The position numbers were made by a program, and so were the translations under genes. From positions 1,054,001 through 1,118,000 of the forward strand of contig NZ_OY760059.1 of the NCBI RefSeq assembly GCF_963662885.1: a stretch of 64,000 bases of DNA, given 5' to 3'. The DNA is from an uncultured Pseudodesulfovibrio sp. (GTDB lineage: Bacteria > Desulfobacterota > Desulfovibrionia > Desulfovibrionales > Desulfovibrionaceae). Below, in pieces: positions 18,208 through 28,009 of the stretch. The first letter of the stretch is position 1; every line of letters starts with the position of its first letter. The notes under the pieces are model-generated. The model ran no database searches. It was not told the DNA's origin and saw only the letters and a program-made list of their open reading frames with translations.

Positions 18208-18269
18208 TATTACAGATAATTTGCCAATGCACCCTGGTCACGGGTGCTGAAAAACGCGAAGGAGAATCT

Positions 18270-18554
18270 ATGTCGACTCGTGAAGAATACATCGAAAAAA
18301 TGAAGGCCAAACTGGACGAGCTCAATGCCGAGGTTTCGCGCCTCGAGGCCAAGGCTCGTGAGGCCAAAGCCGATCTCAGCATCCGGTACAAGGATGAGAT
18401 CGAGAACCTGAAGGCGAAGCGCGAAGAGTCCAAGGCACGGCTGGCCGAGTTCAAGGAGGCTGGCGACAGCGCATGGGAGGATCTCAAGATCGGCATGCAG
18501 GGAGCTTGGGACATCATGGAAGAAGCCATCAAGTCCGCCAAGGAACGGTTCTAG
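18270..18554 (+). CDS. Small coiled-coil protein
   Basis: A 94-residue, highly charged protein. Nearly all of it (residues 5-75) is predicted coiled coil by its heptad-like Leu/Ala spacing and Lys/Glu richness. The C-terminus has a [18 protein letters not shown] helix. It has no signal peptide or TM segment. It resembles Sll1863-type stress-associated coiled-coil proteins in size and composition. A GAAGGAG site precedes the ATG. It heads a run of four small genes (18270-19227). Confidence 0.78.
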   Translation: MSTREEYIEKMKAKLDELNAEVSRLEAKAREAKADLSIRYKDEIENLKAKREESKARLAEFKEAGDSAWEDLKIGMQGAWDIMEEAIKSAKERF

Positions 18555-18603
18555 CCATCTCCGGCGTACAAGCTCGATTGATATACAACAACATGGAGGT
18601 TCC

Positions 18604-18768
18604 ATGCTCTCTCTGACAGTGACATTGCTCGTCATCGCCCTGATCGCAGCCGTTCTCGGCTTCGGCGGCATCTCCGCCGCTGCCGCGGGCATCGCGAAAG
18701 TCGTGTTTTTCATTTTCATCGTGGCGTTCCTGGTTTCCCTGGTAATGGGACGTCGCAGGCCTCGTTAA
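18604..18768 (+). CDS. DUF1328 (YtjA-type) small membrane protein
   Basis: A 54-residue protein with two hydrophobic helices. It starts [20 protein letters not shown] and continues [12 protein letters not shown], then [15 protein letters not shown] with a basic RRRPR end. The [16 protein letters not shown] pattern is the DUF1328 signature. Related proteins are small inner-membrane proteins often linked to envelope or oxidative stress. GGAGG precedes the ATG. Confidence 0.85.
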   Translation: MLSLTVTLLVIALIAAVLGFGGISAAAAGIAKVVFFIFIVAFLVSLVMGRRRPR

Positions 18769-18798
18769 TTCATACCCTCAGATAAAAAGGAGACCCCA

Positions 18799-19002
18799 AT
18801 GGCAATATTCAGGAAATTTATCATAGTGGCCATGTTGTTGAGTTTCGTCGCGGTCGGTTACGGCTGCCAGAACGAAGGTCCGGCTGAAAAGGCGGGCAAG
18901 AGGATCGACCAGTCCATTGAAAAGGCGGGCGACGCCATCGAAGACGCCGGCGACAAGATAGAAGACGCCGGTGACAAGGTAGAGGACGCGGTAGACAAGT
19001 AG
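18799..19002 (+). CDS. Small repeat-containing lipoprotein
   Basis: A 67-residue predicted lipoprotein: a hydrophobic signal followed by the lipobox VGYGC (Cys23). The mature part is an amphipathic helix built of about 8-residue repeats (EKAGDAIEDAGDKIEDAGDK and similar). Its size and repeat style recall entericidin-like or plasmid-stability-type small lipoproteins, but no family is certain. AAGGAG lies upstream. It is the third gene of the small-protein cassette. Confidence 0.75.
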   Translation: MAIFRKFIIVAMLLSFVAVGYGCQNEGPAEKAGKRIDQSIEKAGDAIEDAGDKIEDAGDKVEDAVDK

Positions 19003-19092
19003 CGCTTCAGTCATGATGCCGTTGTTACCGGCAGCGGCATCATTTTTCGGAAAACAGTCGAACTCCGCTCGTAACCCACAAGGAGGACGAAC

Positions 19093-19227
19093 ATGGAACT
19101 GAATGTAGCTCTGCAGCCGATTCTCTCCCTGATAGCGGGTATCCTGATCCTCATCATGCCCAAGCTGCTCAATTACATTGTGGCTATCTATCTGATAATA
19201 TTCGGTGTGCTCGGATTGATGCACTAA
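19093..19227 (+). CDS. DUF3096-type mini membrane protein
   Basis: A 44-residue protein with one or two hydrophobic helices containing PILSLIAGILILIMPKLLN and YIVAIYLIIFGVLGL, the DUF3096 pattern. It is preceded by AAGGAGGA and followed directly by a terminator. It is the fourth and last gene of the small-protein cassette. The molecular role of the family is unknown. Confidence 0.82.
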   Translation: MELNVALQPILSLIAGILILIMPKLLNYIVAIYLIIFGVLGLMH

Positions 19228-19243
19228 AAAGAACCGATTTTGG

Positions 19244-19276
19244 AAAAGGGCCGCTCTTCCGGGAGCGGCCCTTTTT
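19244..19276 (+). terminator. Intrinsic terminator of the small-protein cassette
   Basis: GGGCCGCTC (19248-19256) pairs with GAGCGGCCC (19263-19271), flanked by AAAA and TTTTT, so it may act in both directions. Confidence 0.88.
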
Positions 19277-19464
19277 CTTTGGGGCGAAGCCGTGCACGCC
19301 GAGAAGGGCGATTGGAGCAAAGTCTTGCACACCGTTGCGTCTCGCGAACCTGGCCCATATATATTGGACAGGCGGGTGCAAATGCCTTACAAGACCATTC
19401 CGGCGCCCGGTAGACGGGGTCTTGTCCCTTGCCCGGCGGAAAATTCCCATTACGAATGGAAATC

Positions 19465-21270
<1,806 letters not shown>

Positions 21271-21294
21271 TCGGCCCGTCTCATAAGGAATCCC

Positions 21295-21915
21295 ATGACT
21301 CAAAGCTCTCTCAAATCGTTTCGTGATACATTGGAAGCCATCGTGGTGGCCCTGCTCCTGGCCTTCGTCATCCGCGCCTTCATCGTCCAGGCCTTCAAGA
21401 TTCCGTCCGGGTCCATGCTCGAGACCCTGCAGATAGGCGATCACCTGCTCGTCTCCAAGTTCTCCTACGACGTGCGCCTGCCGTCCGACATCTGGCTCGA
21501 CACCACGGATGGCAAGGTGCTGATGAAGACCGGCGATCCCAAGCGTGGCGACATCATCGTCTTCCTGTTCCCGGAGGACGAGACCAAGGACTTCATCAAG
21601 CGCGTCATCGGCCTGCCGGGCGAGACCCTCGAAGTGCGGGATAAAGTGGTCTACATCAACGGCCAGCCCCTGGACGAACCCTACGCGCGCCATACCAAGG
21701 CCGACACCCTGCCCGTACGCGACAACTTCGGCCCGGTGGTCATCCCCGAAGGCGAGTACTTCGTCATGGGCGACAACCGCGAGGGCTCCTACGACTCCCG
21801 CTGGTGGGGCCCGGTCAAGCGCTCCAAGATCGTGGGCAAGGCCCTGGTCATCTACTGGTCCTGGGATTCCCTCACCGACATCCGTTTCAACCGCATCGGC
21901 ACCCTGTTGAACTAG
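21295..21915 (+). CDS. lepB: Signal peptidase I (LepB)
   Basis: A 206-residue membrane peptidase that removes signal peptides from exported proteins. One N-terminal TM helix (about 13-32) is followed by box B IPSGSML with catalytic Ser40, box D IKRVIGLPG with Lys102 as general base, and box E MGDNREGSYDSR. The protein is short, lacking the second TM segment and large insertion of the E. coli enzyme, as is normal for this group. It forms an operon with lepA and ends at a strong terminator. Confidence 0.97.
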   Translation: MTQSSLKSFRDTLEAIVVALLLAFVIRAFIVQAFKIPSGSMLETLQIGDHLLVSKFSYDVRLPSDIWLDTTDGKVLMKTGDPKRGDIIVFLFPEDETKDFIKRVIGLPGETLEVRDKVVYINGQPLDEPYARHTKADTLPVRDNFGPVVIPEGEYFVMGDNREGSYDSRWWGPVKRSKIVGKALVIYWSWDSLTDIRFNRIGTLLN

Positions 21916-21938
21916 GGGCCGGTTCATACCAAGAAATG

Positions 21939-21968
21939 AAAAAGCCGCTCCACTGAGCGGCTTTTTTT
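21939..21968 (+). terminator. Intrinsic terminator of lepA-lepB
   Basis: AAAAAGCCGCTC (21939-21950) pairs with GAGCGGCTTTTTTT (21955-21968) across CACT. Confidence 0.92.
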
Positions 21969-22055
21969 CGCACAATTTTCGTTGGGACACAGGGTGTTTT
22001 GGGAGACGTTCCAGCTCCACAGTGCCATCCCTGGTGTCGGATCAATCAGTCCCGC

Positions 22056-23996
22056 TCATGGCCTTGAACTACTCGAATACTTCCGCAACGTGTCCAGCAG
22101 GGAATCATGGTCGACGGGCTTGGGAATATAGCCGTCCATCCCGGCTTCGTCGAAGCTCTTTCTGTCCGAGTCCATGGCATAGGCCGTCATGGCAATGATG
22201 GGGATGCTGCGGCACCACTCTCCGGCTTCGCCGTTGCGGATGGCCCTGGTTGACTCAAGCCCGTTCATTACCGGCATCTGGATATCCATGACCACGAGGT
22301 CGAAGTGGGCGTCTTTGAGGATGTCGAGCGCTTCCCGGCCATCTCTTGCGCAGGTGACATGACAGCCGTACTTGCTCAGTAGCCGTTCGGCGGCAATCCT
22401 GCTGACATTGTCGTCCTCTGCCAGGAGGATCGCCATATTGTATTCGTGCCGGGTCTCATCGGGCAGAGTGTCGGGGATGGCGGCCTCATCGCCCGGGACA
22501 AGGTCGAACGTCAGGCTGCAGTATACCTCCGTGCCAAGGCCCAATTTGCTGCTGACCGACAGTGAGCCGCCCATGGCGTCCACCAGCCGGTTGCAGATGG
22601 CCAGACCGAGACCGGCCCCCTGGTAATTGCGCGTGTATCCTTCGGACGCCTGGGCAAAGGGGGAGAATATGTGCGTGATCTTGTCGTCCGCAATGCCTTC
22701 TCCGGTGTCACTGACCACGAACAGCAGCCTGCATTGGCCCGAAGGCGACGGCTTCAGGTTGTGAACGGTCAACTGCACACGACCTTTGGGAGTAAATTTC
22801 ATGGCATTGCCGACCAGATTGGTGAGCAGCTGCTGGAGACGCGTCGGGTCGCTCATGATGCGTTGGGGAACATCCGGGTCCAAGGTCAGGACGAAGTCGA
22901 TACCCTTCTGTTTGGCCGCTACCGTGAACAGGGTGCGGATTGCGTCGACGATGGAGGCGATCTCCACCGGTTCATGGCGGAAGGTGAGGACTCCCTTTTC
23001 TATCATGGAAAGGTCGAGGATATCCGACAGCAGGAATGTCAGCCGTTGGCTCGACTGAAGGGCCGCGTCCACATATTCCGATTGCTCCGAGGTAAGGGGC
23101 GTCGATTGGAAAAGCTGCAGCATGCCCATGATGCCGTTGAGTGGCGTCCGGATTTCGTGGCTCATGTTCGCGAGGAAGACGGATTTGGCCGAGTTGGCCG
23201 CTTCCGCGCTCGTCTTGGCTGTTTCCAGGTTGCGGGTAAGAATGTCCCGTTCCCGGAAGTTTTGGGCGAGGAGCGAGGAGCCGAAAAGGACGAGGCACGC
23301 GCCGAAAAACCAGAGCCCCGAAACGACAAGGCCGGACTTGAATTTGAGATCGGCCTGCGCGGCGAGAAAAGGCGCTATGGGAACGCTCACGCTCACCCCG
23401 CCCCGAACATCGCCGACTTTGTAGCCCTGGTGGGCGTGGCACTTGAGACACCCAGGGGTAACTGCCATGGGTTGCATCAGGCGGGCGAATCGTTCTCCGC
23501 CTTTATCCTGAATTTCATAGACTTCGGCTGCGCCGTTTTCGAATTTGTGGAGGGCCATCCTCTCCCAGTCGTCCGGGGCATTCTCCGGGCGCAACGGTTT
23601 GAGGCTCGTGATGTGGCCTTGCGCGCCGTACAGGGAGCCGAAGGAGTCGTTGAGCTGCCTGACCATGTAGGCGGGATTCATGAGCGTCAGCTTTCGTCCG
23701 GATGGGGTGGTAATGTCCCGCTCTTTGATCTGCGAAAGGTATTTGTTGGGGGGCGTCGCCTCCGTTATCGGGACATAAACGCCGCCGTGCATGGTGGCCC
23801 AGAAGCGGAAGGATTGATCCTTGTTGAAGGCCTCCTGCGCCTTGGTGTGGACCTGCGCCAAGGTGGATTCCTCAAGAAGATGAAAGGAGTACTCGAGAAA
23901 AAAAAGACTGACACATGTCCAGCAGACAAGGATGAGAAAGGTCCATCGTTTGACCGGCAGGTGATGCTCGCTCGGCTGGGGCATGGCTCTCGACAT
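22056..23996 (-). CDS. DUF3365 heme-sensor hybrid histidine kinase
   Basis: A 646-residue hybrid kinase. TM1 is at about 18-37. A periplasmic DUF3365 (Tll0287-like) domain at about 45-215 contains CLKCH at 183-187, a c-type heme attachment motif. TM2 is at about 221-245. HisKA follows with His280 in [15 protein letters not shown], then HATPase ([24 protein letters not shown]), and a receiver with Asp571 in [13 protein letters not shown] covalently bound heme in the sensor suggests redox or gas (NO/CO/O2) sensing. The start is ATG 23996 or, with a slightly better upstream GAGAG, ATG 23984. No response regulator lies next to it. Confidence 0.9.
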   Translation of the reverse strand: MSRAMPQPSEHHLPVKRWTFLILVCWTCVSLFFLEYSFHLLEESTLAQVHTKAQEAFNKDQSFRFWATMHGGVYVPITEATPPNKYLSQIKERDITTPSGRKLTLMNPAYMVRQLNDSFGSLYGAQGHITSLKPLRPENAPDDWERMALHKFENGAAEVYEIQDKGGERFARLMQPMAVTPGCLKCHAHQGYKVGDVRGGVSVSVPIAPFLAAQADLKFKSGLVVSGLWFFGACLVLFGSSLLAQNFRERDILTRNLETAKTSAEAANSAKSVFLANMSHEIRTPLNGIMGMLQLFQSTPLTSEQSEYVDAALQSSQRLTFLLSDILDLSMIEKGVLTFRHEPVEIASIVDAIRTLFTVAAKQKGIDFVLTLDPDVPQRIMSDPTRLQQLLTNLVGNAMKFTPKGRVQLTVHNLKPSPSGQCRLLFVVSDTGEGIADDKITHIFSPFAQASEGYTRNYQGAGLGLAICNRLVDAMGGSLSVSSKLGLGTEVYCSLTFDLVPGDEAAIPDTLPDETRHEYNMAILLAEDDNVSRIAAERLLSKYGCHVTCARDGREALDILKDAHFDLVVMDIQMPVMNGLESTRAIRNGEAGEWCRSIPIIAMTAYAMDSDRKSFDEAGMDGYIPKPVDHDSLLDTLRKYSSSSRP

Positions 23997-24381
23997 TTAA
24001 CCAGTGGTTATTAATGCGACAAGTTATGCTGACAGTTCTATACGTTATAAGAAATACAGCACAAGTTGCGGCTTCTGTCTAGGCGAACGGATGATAAAAT
24101 ACCTCCCTCGCGATTGAATCGCAGCGTCAGAGGACCGTACGCCTCGGGAAGATTGCTGTTTTCAATATCCACGAGTCATGGTCGGGCGAGACTTGCATCC
24201 GAGCCTCGCCGTAAGCGCATGGGGGAAGGCTTCGGGTATGAGGACCATTCCGCGTTTGACGACGGCATGAGCGTCCACCCGGAGGATGTCCGGGGTTGCC
24301 TGTTCAGGAAGTGGATCGGTCCGTCGGGAGCAGGCGCCCGTGGAGGGCGCCATACCTACTTCGCTGCCGGGGGCTGGAAGG
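23997..24381. other. Intergenic region, no gene recognised
   Basis: A 385-base gap between the DUF3365 kinase and the YkgJ gene. The first 70 bases are AT-rich and probably hold the kinase promoter. The rest is GC-rich with a GGCGCC-CGTGGAG-GGCGCC hairpin near 24337-24355. Open frames of 63 and 126 codons exist, but neither shows a ribosome site, a domain or plausible composition. Confidence 0.5.
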
Positions 24382-25194
24382 TTACCACCGCGCCTTGCGC
24401 CCGAAAAAAGGCTTGCCGTCCAGCCACTCGGCGGTGGTGTCCATGACCCCTTGTTCCGGGTCGCCCGTCAGGAGCAGAGCCGTGGCACGGGCCATGAGCA
24501 GGTAGCCTGCTTCCAGACCGAGTTCGCTCGATCCGCGCAGCAGGCCGCTCTGGATGCCGTCGGCAATCTCCCGAACGATGGGATGGTTTTCAATTGGGGT
24601 GAGGGCGTCCCCGGACAGGTTGCTGAGCAGGCACATCTTCTCGTCCACCGAGTTCCAGCCCCGGCAGGCCAGGGGGCGGGCCGGATAGATGGAGCAGCCG
24701 CCGTCTTCCAGGAACAGGCAGGGCAACTCGTGGCGGAGCATGCCGATCTCCTGCCAGCTTTTGCCCTTGAGACGGTCGGCCAGGGCCTGCGCCTTGTCGG
24801 CCAGTTCCCGCAGCCGCTCCGGGGAGCGAGTCCCCAGCAGATGCAGCCCCAGGAACAGGGCCTCGGGTTCGGTCAGGGCCACCTGATTGTAGCAGCAGTG
24901 AATGCAGCCGCGTTTGCAGGCCAGGGGCGGGTCCAGCTGGAGTTCGTCCAGCATGGCCGTGCAGACGTCGTACGCCTCGCGCACGGCGTCGTGCAGCCCT
25001 TTCACCGGATGGTCGGCAGGGCCGTCCTGCGGGTGCAGGACCGCCTGGAACGCTGCCGCGGTTTCCTGCGCGAGACGGTCGGCCAGAGCCTCGCGCTGTG
25101 CCTCGGGTGACGTCGGGGAGAGTATGGGGTTGCGGGCCGGACGCCGAAGCGAACGCTTTGCCTTACCGGTCTTGGAACGGGAGCGGGCGGCCAT
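24382..25194 (-). CDS. YkgJ-family cysteine-cluster protein
   Basis: A 270-residue cytoplasmic protein with the YkgJ/CxxxCxxCC metal-cluster domain. It has CKRGCIHCCYNQVAL around residues 93-107 and LPCLFLEDGGCSIYPARPL followed by ACRGW. Four or more of these cysteines probably bind a zinc or iron-sulfur centre. The N-terminus is basic (SRSKTGKAKRSLRR). The function of the family is not known. A shorter YkgJ paralogue lies at 57134. The gene diverges from the LytTR regulator, and its leader can fold over the ribosome site (see 25201-25262). Confidence 0.85.
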   Translation of the reverse strand: MAARSRSKTGKAKRSLRRPARNPILSPTSPEAQREALADRLAQETAAAFQAVLHPQDGPADHPVKGLHDAVREAYDVCTAMLDELQLDPPLACKRGCIHCCYNQVALTEPEALFLGLHLLGTRSPERLRELADKAQALADRLKGKSWQEIGMLRHELPCLFLEDGGCSIYPARPLACRGWNSVDEKMCLLSNLSGDALTPIENHPIVREIADGIQSGLLRGSSELGLEAGYLLMARATALLLTGDPEQGVMDTTAEWLDGKPFFGRKARW

Positions 25195-25200
25195 GGATTA

Positions 25201-25262
25201 CCTCTGAAATGATCGGTATATTTCGGAGGAACTTTCCTCCATAACCTCCTTCGGGTCAGAGG
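25201..25262 (-). promoter_or_regulatory. Structured 5' leader that can mask the YkgJ ribosome site
   Basis: On the minus strand the leader begins CCTCTGA (25262-25256) and ends TCAGAGG (25207-25201), which contains the AGAGG ribosome site of the 24382-25194 gene. The two are perfectly complementary. Between them GGAGGA (25225-25230) and TCCTCC (25235-25240) form an inner hairpin, and a further GGAGG copy could compete for the same CCTCC. Confidence 0.35.
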
Positions 25263-25383
25263 GGCAGGGTTGTCAAGAAATTGTTGGTGTACGGGTGGGG
25301 GCAGGGTGGCTTTTCCGCCCGGACTTGCCAATCCGCGGCACATGCCTTACTTCGTCCTTGCGTATCCCTACGCAGGAATGATT

Positions 25384-26163
25384 ATGAACAACATCATACG
25401 AACCATACTGGTGGACGACGAACCGCCCGCGCGGGACGAAATGAGCTACCTGCTCTCGTCCCACGCCGACATCGACGTGGTCGGCATGGCGGGTAACGCG
25501 GCGGACGCGGTCAAGACCATTGCGGCCAAGCGGCCGGACCTGGTCTTTCTGGACATCCAGATGCCTGGCCGCGACGGCTTTTCCGTGCTGCAGGAGGTCA
25601 TGGACATGGAGAGCCAGCCTCTGGTCGTGTTCGTCACCGCGTTCGACCAGTACGCCATCCGCGCCTTCGAGGAGAACGCGGTGGACTATTTGCTCAAGCC
25701 CGTGGACCCCAAACGGCTGGCAGACAGCCTGGAGCGGGTGCGCAAGCGGCTGTCCGCAAGCGAGACCCGGGAGTCGAGCGAGGTCCTGCGCAGGCTGCTG
25801 GCGGGCGCGGGCATCAAGTCGGGCGTAACGCGCATCAGCGTGGAGCACTCGGGCCGCAACATCCTGCTGAGCCCCCAGGAAATCGTCTATTTCAACTATG
25901 AGAACCGCCGGGTCCACGCCGGAACCCGCGACGCGGTCTATCCCTGTGCCTGCGACCTGACCCTGGATCGCCTCGAGGAGCGTCTGGAAGGGTTTCCCTT
26001 TTTCCGGGCCAATCGCTCCCAGTTGGTCAACCTGGCGTTGGTTCGAACCTACGCCCCCTGGTTCAACGGCAAATACGTGCTGACCATGCGCGACGAGGCC
26101 GAGACCGAGATCACGGTCAGCAAGGCGCGCGTACGTCCCTTCAAGGACGCCATGGAACTGTAG
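25384..26163 (+). CDS. LytTR response regulator (BtsR/YehT-like)
   Basis: A 259-residue response regulator. The receiver has acidic pocket DDE (11-13), phospho-acceptor Asp57 in LVFLDIQMPG and Lys in YLLKPVD. It is joined to a C-terminal LytTR DNA-binding domain (about 150-255; IVYFNYENRRVHAGT, FFRANRSQLVNL). ATG 25384 has CAGGA seven bases upstream. An in-frame extension to 25270 lacks support. The LytS kinase follows after nine bases, and a CstA-family transporter after that, the order of a pyruvate-responsive Bts-type module. Confidence 0.93.
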   Translation: MNNIIRTILVDDEPPARDEMSYLLSSHADIDVVGMAGNAADAVKTIAAKRPDLVFLDIQMPGRDGFSVLQEVMDMESQPLVVFVTAFDQYAIRAFEENAVDYLLKPVDPKRLADSLERVRKRLSASETRESSEVLRRLLAGAGIKSGVTRISVEHSGRNILLSPQEIVYFNYENRRVHAGTRDAVYPCACDLTLDRLEERLEGFPFFRANRSQLVNLALVRTYAPWFNGKYVLTMRDEAETEITVSKARVRPFKDAMEL

Positions 26164-26172
26164 GAGGACGCG

Positions 26173-27873
26173 GTGAATACCTTTGAAATCATCCTGACCC
26201 TGGCCGAGCGGTTCGGCCTCATGGTGGGCGCGGTCTTCCTGTTCATGACCATCATGCCCGTGCGGCGGATGCACTTCACCAGCGAGAGCTCGAAGCTGCG
26301 CACATTTCTGGTGACCATCCTTTTCGGCCTGCTCGGCATCCTCGGCACCTACACCGGCAACGCGGTCTTCGACTCCGTGGCCAACCTGCGCGCCATGGTC
26401 GTCATCTCCGGCGGCCTGTTCGGCGGGCCTGTGGTCGGCATCGGTGCCGGACTCATCGCCGGAGTGCACCGTATCGTTTTTGATCTGAACGGATTCAGCG
26501 CCTATCCCTGCGGCATCGCCACGGCCGTCGAAGGATTTGTGGCGGGCATGATCGCCTGGAAATACGGCGACAAGGCCATGAACTGGCGGGTTGCCGCGGC
26601 CCTGGCCCTGGTGGGCGAGAACATGCACATGGGGCTGCTGCTCCTGCTGTCCAAGCCGTTCCCCGAGGCCTGGGAGCTGGTCAAGCTCATCGCCCCGCCC
26701 ATGGTCCTGGTCAACGCCTTTGGCGCGGCCCTGTTCGTGGAGGTCATCAACCTGTTCTCCCGTGACCGCGAGCGGCGCGAATCCCTGCACGCCCAGATCA
26801 TCCTGGATATCGCCAACATGGCGGTCAGCTACCTGCGTCTGGGGTTGTCGCTGGAAACCGCGGCGGCCACGTCCGAGATCATCTACAAGCGCGTTGGGGT
26901 GGCGGCCGTGGCCATGACCGACACCCGCGACGTGCTCGCCCACATCGGCGCTGGCGACGACCACCATCTGGCCGGGTGCGAGATCCGCACCAACGCAACC
27001 CGCGACGTTATCCGTACCGGGAAGCCCACCTTTCTGCACAGCGCCGACGCCATCGGCTGCAACCAGTCCGACTGCCCCATGACTTCGGCCATCATCGTGC
27101 CGCTGAAGAAGAACGACGAGATAGTGGGTACGCTGAAGTTCTACGGCAGCCGCGAGCGGCCGCTGAACAACACCCTGTTCGAGGTGGCCAACGGACTGGC
27201 CAACCTCTTCTCCACCCAGGTGGAGCTGGAGGACATCCAGATCAAGGAGCAGATGCTGGCCCACGCCGAAATCCGTCGGCTGCACGCCCAGATCAATCCG
27301 CATTTTCTGTTCAACTCGCTGAACACCATCACCTCGTTCTGCCGGACCAATTCCGAGCGCGCCCGCGAGCTGCTCATGGACCTGTCCCTGTACATGCGCC
27401 GCAACCTGGACCTGAGCCGGGGGTTCATCCCCTTGAGCGAGGAGCTGGAGCAGGTGCGCTCCTACCTGGCCATCGAGCAGGCCCGCTTCGGCGAGCGCAT
27501 CCAGGTGGTCTCCGAGGTGGAGGCCGGATGCGAGGACTGGCCCATCCCGCCGCTGACCATCCAGCCCCTGGTGGAGAACGCCATCCGCCACGGCGTGCTC
27601 GGACGGGAGCAGGGCGGCACGGTCCGTCTGTCCGCCCGGCGCGAGAACGGGTGCCTCGAGGTCAGCGTGGCCGACGACGGCGTGGGCATGGACCGCGAGA
27701 CGCTCGACCGCGTGCTGAACACGGAGTGTGCCGACTCGGTCACCGGCGGCATCGGCATGCGCAACTGCCTCAGCCGCATGGAACACATCTACGGCCGCCA
27801 GTTCGCCCCCAGCGTGGACAGCACCCCGGGCCAGGGCACGACCATCGTGCTCCATGTGCCCGCCCGCGCCTGA
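26173..27873 (+). CDS. LytS-type sensor histidine kinase (BtsS-like)
   Basis: A 566-residue membrane kinase. About five TM helices in residues 5-190 form the 5TM-5TMR_LYT domain (GGLFGGPVVGIGAGLIAGVHR). A GAF-like domain spans about 220-350, then His_kinase with His377 in INPHFLFNSLNTI, and an HATPase domain (VENAIRHGVLG, DDGVGM). It starts with GTG at 26173 behind TAGGAGGA. The E. coli homologue BtsS responds to external pyruvate. It is co-transcribed with the LytTR regulator and sits directly before the transporter gene. Confidence 0.93.
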   Translation: MNTFEIILTLAERFGLMVGAVFLFMTIMPVRRMHFTSESSKLRTFLVTILFGLLGILGTYTGNAVFDSVANLRAMVVISGGLFGGPVVGIGAGLIAGVHRIVFDLNGFSAYPCGIATAVEGFVAGMIAWKYGDKAMNWRVAAALALVGENMHMGLLLLLSKPFPEAWELVKLIAPPMVLVNAFGAALFVEVINLFSRDRERRESLHAQIILDIANMAVSYLRLGLSLETAAATSEIIYKRVGVAAVAMTDTRDVLAHIGAGDDHHLAGCEIRTNATRDVIRTGKPTFLHSADAIGCNQSDCPMTSAIIVPLKKNDEIVGTLKFYGSRERPLNNTLFEVANGLANLFSTQVELEDIQIKEQMLAHAEIRRLHAQINPHFLFNSLNTITSFCRTNSERARELLMDLSLYMRRNLDLSRGFIPLSEELEQVRSYLAIEQARFGERIQVVSEVEAGCEDWPIPPLTIQPLVENAIRHGVLGREQGGTVRLSARRENGCLEVSVADDGVGMDRETLDRVLNTECADSVTGGIGMRNCLSRMEHIYGRQFAPSVDSTPGQGTTIVLHVPARA

Positions 27874-27890
27874 CAACTCAATCAGACGAT

Positions 27891-27934
27891 ACGGTTTTTC
27901 AGTCGGGGAAAAGGGCGGTTCAGACAAAAACCGT
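27891..27934 (+). promoter_or_regulatory. Inverted repeat upstream of the CstA-family gene
   Basis: ACGGTTTTT (27891-27899) and AAAAACCGT (27926-27934) are perfectly inverted and 26 bases apart, 75-118 bases before the transporter ATG. The position suits a binding site for the adjacent LytTR regulator, though LytTR sites are usually direct repeats. Confidence 0.4.
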
Positions 27935-28009
27935 CGCATTCCCGTCACCAAACCTCCTATAGGAAAGTCGCCGTCCGGCGGCGTAACATTTCATTGGAGG
28001 TTGTGAAAC

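Noticed and set aside
24066..24446. 126-codon plus-strand frame in the gap before the YkgJ gene
   Set aside because: It overlaps the YkgJ 3' end, has no ribosome site and shows no recognisable protein pattern.
25273..27951. 892-codon open frame antisense to the LytTR/LytS genes
   Set aside because: It mirrors two well-recognised genes. Its His/Gly/Gln-rich composition is typical of the complementary frame in GC-rich DNA, and it has no ribosome site.
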